28,105 nucleotides of DNA from a virus: IMG/VR virus record IMGVR_UViG_3300002460_000141, positions 1 to 28,105 of that record; one strand, 5' to 3'. The first letter of the stretch is position 1, and each line of letters opens with the position of its first letter. The position numbers were made by a program, and so were the translations under genes. Shown here piece by piece: positions 22,669 to 28,105 of this stretch. The notes beneath the pieces are model-generated. The model worked only from the letters and a program-made list of their open reading frames with translations. It was not told the origin of the DNA and did no database searches.

Positions 22669-22698
22669 GTTAAACGTTACGGGCGAATCGCCGGTCAA
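22669..22698 (-). promoter_or_regulatory. possible promoter ahead of scaffold and capsid genes
   Basis: On the minus strand TTGACC (22698-22693, five of six consensus) is followed by an 18-base spacer and TTTAAC (22674-22669, four of six). It sits in the 64-base gap before the scaffold gene, the place where an extra promoter for abundant head proteins would be useful. The -10 match is weak and no other evidence is available. Confidence 0.3.
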
Positions 22699-22701
22699 CG
22701 A

Positions 22702-23016
22702 TCAAATCGTCTGCGGCGCAGCGTTGACTTCGGGAGCGTCATCGATGGGACTCTCAGGCTCGTCGGCTGCCCTCTGTTGCTCCGCGAGAAGCGCGCTGTC
22801 TTTTTCGGCTATACATCGAGCGGGAAACTTTGTCAAGTCACGCCAGGCGGCGGCATAGCCGGCGTACCAGTCGGAATTTTCGCGGTATTCAGTGCTGGAC
22901 AACCCCGAATCCACCTGGTCCTCAGCATAATGGAGGACCCACAACAGAATCGGGTGCCGTTCGTGAACGGCTTTTTCCATGTCCAGACCGCGTTGGATGG
23001 TCTCAGAGTCAGTCAT
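22702..23016 (-). CDS. hypothetical protein between portal and scaffold
   Basis: A 104-residue acidic protein starting at an ATG overlapping the previous stop (23013-23016). It contains ERHPILLWVLHYAEDQVDSG and NSDWYAGYAAAWRDLTKFPA, then a disordered acidic tail (DEPESPIDDAPEVNAAP). No motif recognised. Position suggests head assembly, but nothing in the sequence proves it. Confidence 0.55.
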   Translation of the reverse strand: MTDSETIQRGLDMEKAVHERHPILLWVLHYAEDQVDSGLSSTEYRENSDWYAGYAAAWRDLTKFPARCIAEKDSALLAEQQRAADEPESPIDDAPEVNAAPQTI

Positions 23017-23267
23017 AACTCAAATACGATGATTGGTTCCGGACAATTCTTAAATTTAAGCTCAACCATGTGGCCGGCAGGAAGAACTACGAAATCCCGT
23101 TCATGTTTTACCAAAGACAATGGTTTGCGTCTTAGCGAGTACAATGGAATGACAATCTGTTTAGGGAAAACGCCTATCTTACTCATGTGTTCATAGGACG
23201 CTAGAATTCTTGTTTGGACGTCCAAATCAAGATAAGGCACCAATCTTTTGGAGCGGGTTCGTCGCAT
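23013..23267 (-). CDS. hypothetical protein, AT-richer than neighbours
   Basis: An 84-residue basic protein whose ATG at 23267 overlaps the portal stop by one base (TGATG). It contains RRTRSKRLVPYLDLDVQTRI, FPKQIVIPLYSLRRKPLSLV and VVLPAGHMVELKFKN. It looks like a small beta-barrel-type protein but no family is recognised. The DNA is visibly richer in A and T than the portal and scaffold genes around it, which suggests recent acquisition. Confidence 0.55.
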   Translation of the reverse strand: MRRTRSKRLVPYLDLDVQTRILASYEHMSKIGVFPKQIVIPLYSLRRKPLSLVKHERDFVVLPAGHMVELKFKNCPEPIIVFEL

Positions 23268-25384
23268 CAATTCCCCGCGAACTTGGGCGCAATGCCCATC
23301 TGCGCGGCTTGCGGCATGTCTTTCAAACGGGTCATGCGTGGTTTCTTACCCTGGGCGGCCTGGGCTTGAATCTGGGCCTGCATTTGCAAAAATTGCTGCT
23401 CGGCCGGGCCGGCTTCCTCGCGGGTCTTGAGCCACACTTGGGCGCGCATCGGGCCAAGTAATCGGCTGAACGTGTCTCGCGCCGCATCATAGGTGCGAAT
23501 ATATGGGGCAAACTGCGGAGCCTGAAACCCAAGTTGCGTCGCCATCAAATCGCGTTGGGCTTCCATGACCGGATTTTGCCGGGTGACATCAAACCCGGGC
23601 ACCAGCATGTAATCGCCCTGGAAATCTTCCGCCGTCAATTCCACGGGTTCCCCGGTTTGAAGGTTCGGCGCTTCAATCTTTTCCTTTTGAAACACGAATC
23701 CGTATTGCTTGGTCAGTTCGTGGACGTGCTTGAAGATGCGACTGAGGAATTGATGGAACATCAGCAGTTCGTATTGCAGGATCGCGTTGGCGGGGGAGAC
23801 CAGTGCATCTACCTGGGCGGCGGTGGGCGGCACGGCATACCCCCCCAGCCCGGCGATGTTAGGCACTCCCGCAATCTGATCGGCCCATTGCATCAATGCG
23901 CCGGCTTCCAGGTTCATACCGGCGACCAGATTCGGATACTCGGGCACGAACATCGCCTGGGCGGGCGGCACCTTGGTCAGGTGCGCTTGGGCAACCTGAC
24001 GGTGCGCTTGCGGACTGATACCAGCTTTGTCCCAAATCAAGACCGGCGGTGACAACGTCAAAAACAACCGGTTGATCGCGGCATTGCGGGTGATGTCAAA
24101 TTCCCGGCTGACGCTTTCCAATAGGCGCGGCAAACCTTCGCCACTGTAGGCCCGTTCCTCATCGAAATTGAAACAGTGCAGCTCGAACGGCCACGTCCCA
24201 TGATCGTAGGGGAACTCCATCACCCGCAATACGCCATCCTCACCGGGCACATCCGGGCAGTAGGTCAAAACCGAACGAACAGCGACTTCCTCATCACCTT
24301 TGACTTTGCCACGCATTCGCCGGACCAGTTTGCGCGGTAACCAGCAGTACAGTTCCCGGACTCGAATGGGCCGGGATTGTTCGGCCCCGATACTGATGCC
24401 TTCCCGATAATCGCGGGCCTGATTGATGTCCGCTGTGGTGGCGGGTTCGCGCCGGGCGGCACTGACCGCATCAATGATGTCCTCGACATGATCGTACTTA
24501 CCGCCGTTCTCTTTGGCGGCCAATCGCAGTTCCCGTTCACTGAACAGCATCTCGTGGGCAATCCATTCCGCATCGGCTAGCCAAGCGGTATCGGTCGGGA
24601 AGATCACATCCGATAACCGGGCAATGTTGGTGATGACCGGTTGGTTGCGAACAATCCGATCCTCGACAATGGTGATGACTTCTTTCTTGGCCCGGACCTG
24701 AGAGAGCACATCATCCAATCGTTTCGAGTAAATCGGATCGTCAGCATCCCAGCCGTAAGCCATCGCGGTGAGTTCCTTGAGTTGCCGATCCGTCAACGGC
24801 TTGGCTTCCTGGCCGCTTTGCGCCTGCGCCTGCATTGACTGCATGTGCAAACTGGTGATCGTCTGTTGGATTTGTTCCAGCGGATACGTGGCCGTCACGG
24901 GTTCCCGGCGCAGTTCATGGGTGATCTTCACGATGCACCGGCCCGCCGTCAGAAACTTTGAGACGGCAGCCGCAATGGTGGGAATGAACCGCTGATCTTT
25001 GACCCGGAAAAAAAAGTTGTAGTAATGCTCAAGCTTGGTCGCGCTGGCCGATTTCTCGCGGGCCTGATACGGTAGCACCCGGACAATCAACGGACTAGAA
25101 TACAACGCCATGACGAACGCGGGCCGGTATTTACGAATCTGGATTTCGGCCAGCCGGAACCGGATGTCAGCGGCGCCAGCAAACGGTAAATGTCCCCAGG
25201 GCCGAGCGTACATGCCTTTGCGCAAATTGTAGCTGATGACTTCCTGGCCGCGGGCTTCCTCGGTATCAGTGATGGTGGCGGCGATCTTGCCGTTCATCTC
25301 CTCCAGATAATCGTCAAGCTCGGTCGTCGGAATATCCAACTCGCGAGCCGCTTCCAACTTCTGAGCTTGTGGGAGGGTGGGCAT
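23267..25384 (-). CDS. portal protein
   Basis: A 705-residue protein, in the length range of podovirus portals. Features: an N-terminal helical segment with TELDDYLEEMNGKIAATITD, then the clip/wing region (GHLPFAGAADIRFRLAEIQI; LYSSPLIVRVLPYQARE), a central EYCWLP-like segment RVRELYCWLPRKLVRRMRGK, and GEGLPRLLESVSREFDITRN as the stem helix. It ends with a Gln-rich C-terminal barrel (QQFLQMQAQIQAQAAQGKKP). It forms the dodecameric ring at the packaging vertex and docks the terminase. It lies downstream of the terminase, separated only by the homing endonuclease and tRNA. Assignment rests on these features plus order. Confidence 0.8.
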   Translation of the reverse strand: MPTLPQAQKLEAARELDIPTTELDDYLEEMNGKIAATITDTEEARGQEVISYNLRKGMYARPWGHLPFAGAADIRFRLAEIQIRKYRPAFVMALYSSPLIVRVLPYQAREKSASATKLEHYYNFFFRVKDQRFIPTIAAAVSKFLTAGRCIVKITHELRREPVTATYPLEQIQQTITSLHMQSMQAQAQSGQEAKPLTDRQLKELTAMAYGWDADDPIYSKRLDDVLSQVRAKKEVITIVEDRIVRNQPVITNIARLSDVIFPTDTAWLADAEWIAHEMLFSERELRLAAKENGGKYDHVEDIIDAVSAARREPATTADINQARDYREGISIGAEQSRPIRVRELYCWLPRKLVRRMRGKVKGDEEVAVRSVLTYCPDVPGEDGVLRVMEFPYDHGTWPFELHCFNFDEERAYSGEGLPRLLESVSREFDITRNAAINRLFLTLSPPVLIWDKAGISPQAHRQVAQAHLTKVPPAQAMFVPEYPNLVAGMNLEAGALMQWADQIAGVPNIAGLGGYAVPPTAAQVDALVSPANAILQYELLMFHQFLSRIFKHVHELTKQYGFVFQKEKIEAPNLQTGEPVELTAEDFQGDYMLVPGFDVTRQNPVMEAQRDLMATQLGFQAPQFAPYIRTYDAARDTFSRLLGPMRAQVWLKTREEAGPAEQQFLQMQAQIQAQAAQGKKPRMTRLKDMPQAAQMGIAPKFAGN

Positions 25385-25408
25385 GATTTTCCAGCTTGAT
25401 AGTAGTTG

Positions 25409-25777
25409 TCAGGCTATTCCGTTGTGTCGGTTCAACAATACTGCGTCGATCTGTTCGCCCTTGATTTTGACGTGCGGTCGGATTAATCGCAGAAAATGGA
25501 TTGCCTTCGCGTTTGTCACTTGGAATTTCATACCCTCTTTGAGCGATCGGTTACTTCGATGTGTTTTCGCTTTACCATTGCTACCAACCCATCCATATCC
25601 AAGTGCACCACGAACATAGTCAAGACATCGTCTGTCTGTGTTCGAAATGATTACAAATGCTGTGAGATACTTAACACCATTCTTAGAGGACTTTCGAGAA
25701 ACGATACGAGTATGACCTTCTCCATCGAATAGTCCAGCGATGTAGCCCAGACTCACAGTGTCCATTGATTCTTTCAT
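25409..25777 (-). CDS. LAGLIDADG homing endonuclease (single motif)
   Basis: A 122-residue protein starting at the ATG at 25777 (or an in-frame ATG at 25765). One LAGLIDADG-type helix is present, SLGYIAGLFDGEGHTRIV, with the catalytic acidic residue in FDGEG. The rest fits the fold: YLTAFVIISNTDRRCLDYVR and KFQVTNAKAIHFLRLIRPHV. Single-motif enzymes act as homodimers and cut long sites. The open frame extends upstream through the tRNA-like gene, but that stretch is explained by the RNA. The DNA is AT-richer than its neighbours. It looks like a mobile element inserted between terminase and portal genes; its cut site is unknown. Confidence 0.8.
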   Translation of the reverse strand: MKESMDTVSLGYIAGLFDGEGHTRIVSRKSSKNGVKYLTAFVIISNTDRRCLDYVRGALGYGWVGSNGKAKTHRSNRSLKEGMKFQVTNAKAIHFLRLIRPHVKIKGEQIDAVLLNRHNGIA

Positions 25778-25782
25778 AGTTT

Positions 25783-25854
25783 TAGCAGGGGTGGGAATTG
25801 AACCCACTATCTCCAGTTTATGAGGCTGGCGAGTCACCGTTTCTCCTCCCTGCA
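25783..25854 (-). tRNA. tRNA-Met(CAU)-like gene
   Basis: Read on the minus strand, a cloverleaf can be drawn. The acceptor stem has six good pairs (GCAGGG with CCCTGC) and the outermost pair is T-T. The D arm has GAG/CTC and the GG of the D loop. The anticodon arm is CCAGC-CTCATAA-ACTGG with anticodon CAT and one A-C mismatch next to the loop. The T arm is perfect: GTGGG-TTCAATT-CCCAC. CCA is not encoded. Position 8, usually T, is A. Elongator Met, or Ile after lysidine modification, are both possible. The mismatches suggest a degenerate or unusual phage tRNA. It occupies the gap between terminase stop and endonuclease start. Confidence 0.65.
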
Positions 25855-25865
25855 ATTGACAATCT

Positions 25866-27425
25866 TCAAACATCAATCAATTCTCCCGAAACTTCATCAA
25901 CAATCAGGTCCGCACCCGGCTCATCATAGCACAAAGCCAGCAAGTCCTCGCGGCCGGTCTTTTCGGCAATGGCTTGCAAACTCGACCGGTCGCGTTGGGC
26001 TTGGCTGAGTATGAAGGTTTTCGCCCGGTAATACGGATCGTGCATGACCAGGTACATGCAACCACGCGGATAATCCAGATAGCGCGTATCCAACTTCGCT
26101 TCCCCGCTTTGCAAGACCTCTTTTGTGCGGGTCAGATTTTTCAGTTGGTGAATCGTGTTGCGGCAATTGTCCGCCACAAAAAACCGCGGTGGCTGGTTTT
26201 CCGAACCTAGCAAGTCTTTCAGCACATTGATTCCGCCAAGCTCGCCGGTCACGCGGACGTCGCCGGCGTCGAACTGGAGACCGTACACGTTCAGAAGTTT
26301 ATCGCGCAACGTGGTCACGTCGAAATCCTCGACAATGCGTTGATGCGCAAATTTGGTGTCGATCAGCATGGTGCCGACATTGAACTGTTCCCGGCAAGCT
26401 TCGATGACGGCGGCATAATCCGCCAGGGTATTTCGGCCAGTGTCAATCTGGTGGTAATCCTCAGTCGGCCATTCACCGATGATATACCAATTCCCATCGA
26501 GCGCCCGGCGGCCAACGACAATCACCCACGGCCGCAACTGATGCGGATCGACCACCAATAAGGTTTCACCTTCAGCGGGCACCCTGGCCAGGCTAGTCAG
26601 ATGCCGTTCATTGAAATGGAACACGCGCCGGGCCAGATGCACTGGCACGCCGGTTTCGCGGGCGGCGCGTTCATCGGCGGGATACGCCGCAATCATTTGG
26701 GCAACATGTTCGTGTTTGAGCCGGCCGCGGATGCCGTGCGTCAGACAGTTCGCTTCGATGTCGGCGTAAAACCAGCCGGTGGTGGGTTGCTTCATCAATT
26801 CTTCGTACACCCAAACGCTGTCGAAAAGAAGCGTGGCGAAGATCGCCCGTTTGCCGCCGAATCGGAACCGGGCCGCGCTGGGCAGCCAAACATTGCGGGG
26901 GGGTTCCTCATCGGAGAACAACCCGCCGAGAGTCACTGATTCCCAGTTCTGCGCCGGTTGACCGAACGTAACCACGTCAATCAGAAACCCTTTTTTGCCC
27001 ATCACATACAACGCGGGATGCGTGAATCCCTGGTTGCGGGTGGTATACTGCTTTTTTGGCCACCATTGATGAATGGCCTGCCAGACGGCGCCGGAATAGG
27101 GTTTGATCTGTTCGGCATTCACCGCCAACCGCAGATGCCGCGGATACGGCCAATCACGGAACAGTGGATAATCGAACCACTGGTTTTGGGGACCATCCAC
27201 GATGTTCCATAACAGGTTCGCCAGCAAACAAGTCTTGCCTGACCCATTGGCGAAGGATGCGACCATATCGAAGTACCCGCCTTCGGCGAACATTTTAATA
27301 AAGCGTTCTTGGGCGCCATTGGGCACAAAGGTCGCGGCGGCGGAAACTTCGGTCACCAGCCGGCGGGCCGGTGCCAAGACTCCCACCCCGAGGGCTGGGG
27401 CTGATGACTTATGTTTCGGGTTCAC
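25866..27425 (-). CDS. terL: terminase large subunit
   Basis: A 519-residue protein from the GTG at 27425, which overlaps the previous TGA (GTGA). ATPase motifs: Walker A in ASFANGSGKTCLLANLL (GSGKT at about 61-65), Walker B LGGLFSDEEPP with the catalytic acidic pair, and the coupling segment RAIFATLLFDSVWVYEE. The nuclease domain follows with D in TLLVVDPHQLRPW (about 293), D in TMLIDTKF (about 356), and a late LVMHDPYY. It packages DNA and cuts at the end of packaging. No terminase small subunit is recognised; the partial gene or the small proteins upstream might fill that role. The assignment is strong from motif order and position next to the portal. Confidence 0.85.
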   Translation of the reverse strand: MNPKHKSSAPALGVGVLAPARRLVTEVSAAATFVPNGAQERFIKMFAEGGYFDMVASFANGSGKTCLLANLLWNIVDGPQNQWFDYPLFRDWPYPRHLRLAVNAEQIKPYSGAVWQAIHQWWPKKQYTTRNQGFTHPALYVMGKKGFLIDVVTFGQPAQNWESVTLGGLFSDEEPPRNVWLPSAARFRFGGKRAIFATLLFDSVWVYEELMKQPTTGWFYADIEANCLTHGIRGRLKHEHVAQMIAAYPADERAARETGVPVHLARRVFHFNERHLTSLARVPAEGETLLVVDPHQLRPWVIVVGRRALDGNWYIIGEWPTEDYHQIDTGRNTLADYAAVIEACREQFNVGTMLIDTKFAHQRIVEDFDVTTLRDKLLNVYGLQFDAGDVRVTGELGGINVLKDLLGSENQPPRFFVADNCRNTIHQLKNLTRTKEVLQSGEAKLDTRYLDYPRGCMYLVMHDPYYRAKTFILSQAQRDRSSLQAIAEKTGREDLLALCYDEPGADLIVDEVSGELIDV

Positions 27426-27556
27426 CAAGCTGATTCAAATTTGTCGAAGAATCTTTTTATCAGATTCGCCAACCACCAGATGGATCCGATCAGCAGCAGA
27501 GCCAAAACCAGCAACGCCAGCAACCATTCGGTCGTGGAAGATCGGGGAGTCTGCAT
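27422..27556 (-). CDS. 44-residue single-pass membrane peptide
   Basis: Starts at the ATG at 27556 and ends with a TGA overlapping the terminase GTG (27422-27425). Sequence: MQTPRSSTTEW, then the hydrophobic LLALLVLALLLIGSIWWLAN and the basic tail LIKRFFDKFESAW. One membrane segment with a basic inner end. Holin-like pinholins and small regulators share this form. Coupling to the terminase start supports it being translated. Confidence 0.55.
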   Translation of the reverse strand: MQTPRSSTTEWLLALLVLALLLIGSIWWLANLIKRFFDKFESAW

Positions 27557-27568
27557 CAGCCCCAGCCG

Positions 27569-27946
27569 TTATTTTCCGGCCCGGGCAATCGTGGCCAACA
27601 GAGCCGCGGCTTCATCGCTGGGCAAGGACCGCAGCAACTGGCCCAGCGCAGCCAGGTAGCTGGCGCCTTCTTGGGCGTCCACCTGGACCTGGCCGCCTTC
27701 AATCTGGCAGCACCGGCGGTTGATTTCGACCAGATTACAATACCATTCTTTCTTTTTGCTCATCTCAAGCTCCCTTCGCAGAAACAGGTTTTTCAGTTGA
27801 ACATCATTTAGGTCCTGACTACACAGCATGAACTTCCTACGCAACTCGCGATCTTCGAAGCAACGATCATCCCAGATCATCCAGATAACAACACAGGCTA
27901 CCAGCCCCAACACCACCAGACCCACGGTGAGCAACATAACGATCAT
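27569..27946 (-). CDS. membrane-anchored coiled-coil protein, i-spanin (Rz)-like
   Basis: A 125-residue protein. The N-terminal membrane segment is MLLTVGLVVLGLVACVVIWM (from residue 4), followed by charged helix (DRCFEDRELRRKFMLCSQDL and VQLKNLFLRRELEMSKKKEW) and a helical C-terminus (LRSLPSDEAAALLATIARAG). A single N-in anchor followed by coiled coil is the topology of Rz-type inner-membrane spanins. No nested o-spanin was seen in the other frames. The start overlaps the preceding stop (ATGA, 27943-27946). A structural membrane role is the alternative. Function is inferred from topology only. Confidence 0.5.
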   Translation of the reverse strand: MIVMLLTVGLVVLGLVACVVIWMIWDDRCFEDRELRRKFMLCSQDLNDVQLKNLFLRRELEMSKKKEWYCNLVEINRRCCQIEGGQVQVDAQEGASYLAALGQLLRSLPSDEAAALLATIARAGK

Positions 27947-28105
27947 CGGTGTCGTTTCAGCCGTTCGCGCCGGGCCAACTGCGCCTCGTACTCCAGCGCG
28001 AACCGCGTCAGTTCGGCATCATCCACCACGCCGGTTTCCTGATAACTCTGTAACAGCCGGTCCCGCCACTGGCCGAGATCAGTCAACCCCGCCACGCCTT
28101 CACCC
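27943..28105 (-). CDS. C-terminus of a charged helical protein, cut by window edge
   Basis: Open from the right edge to a TGA overlapping the next ATG. Visible end: GEGVAGLTDLGQWRDRLLQS, YQETGVVDDAELTRFALEYE and AQLARRERLKRHR. It looks like a helical, basic-tailed protein. It precedes the membrane protein and the terminase, so a small terminase subunit or a head-module protein are guesses only. Confidence 0.5.
   Translation of the reverse strand, partial: GEGVAGLTDLGQWRDRLLQSYQETGVVDDAELTRFALEYEAQLARRERLKRHR

Noticed and set aside
25778-25876. N-terminal extension of the homing endonuclease frame
   Set aside because: These codons coincide with the tRNA-like gene and contain no endonuclease motif; the ATG at 25777 is the better start.
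1-28105. CRISPR array, insertion sequence, integrase, attachment site, rRNA
   Set aside because: No regularly spaced repeats, transposase or integrase motifs or rRNA signatures were seen on either strand.

Overview
The window is about 28 kb of a tailed double-stranded DNA phage or prophage, with no bacterial chromosomal gene in it. It carries a terminase large subunit, a portal, a scaffold-like protein, a DUF5309/SU10-type major capsid protein, a head-tail adaptor, a tail fibre-like protein and a very large internal-virion-type protein. I see no tape measure, tail tube or sheath gene, which suggests a short-tailed (podovirus-like) particle, although genes may lie beyond the window. The host is probably diderm: there is a lipobox lipoprotein, several signal peptides and a spanin-like membrane protein. 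This is inference. Composition is moderately GC-rich, with two AT-richer islands at about 23.0-23.3 kb and 25.4-25.8 kb.

Left arm, 1-9025, plus strand: early, DNA-metabolism and accessory genes. In order these are an ERF-type annealing protein cut by the left edge, a small protein, and a RusA-like resolvase whose conserved parts lie in two frames. A strong sigma70-type promoter with a structured leader follows. Then come a zinc-ribbon protein, an SF2 DEAH helicase, a 19-codon coupling ORF, an HNH nuclease, two small proteins, an adenine methyltransferase, a small protein and a CHC2/TOPRIM primase. A set of small phage accessory genes ends the arm, including a DUF1937 protein.

Right arm, 9031-28105, minus strand, read from high to low coordinates: late genes. 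A partial gene at the right edge, a Rz-like membrane/coiled-coil protein and a 44-residue membrane peptide lead into the terminase. A tRNA-Met(CAU)-like gene and a LAGLIDADG homing endonuclease sit between terminase and portal. Two small genes, the scaffold, the capsid protein, a secreted small protein and a linker protein follow. Next are the adaptor, a large virion protein, the fibre, a secreted protein, a GNAT acetyltransferase, two Gln-rich proteins and an 818-residue internal protein. The arm ends in a lysis-like cassette: two-TM protein, lipoprotein, 33-residue peptide, alpha/beta hydrolase, TM protein and small helical protein. The two arms converge with only five bases between stop codons.

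Genes are packed with repeated ATGA or GTGA stop/start overlaps; I count 18 of these 4-base overlaps. That supports several very short ORFs as real. The most unusual items are the alpha/beta hydrolase in the lysis-like cassette, the exported proteins inside the structural module, the tRNA plus homing endonuclease insertion, the frame-split RusA, the structured leader, and a long hairpin whose loop copies the anti-Shine-Dalgarno end of 16S rRNA.
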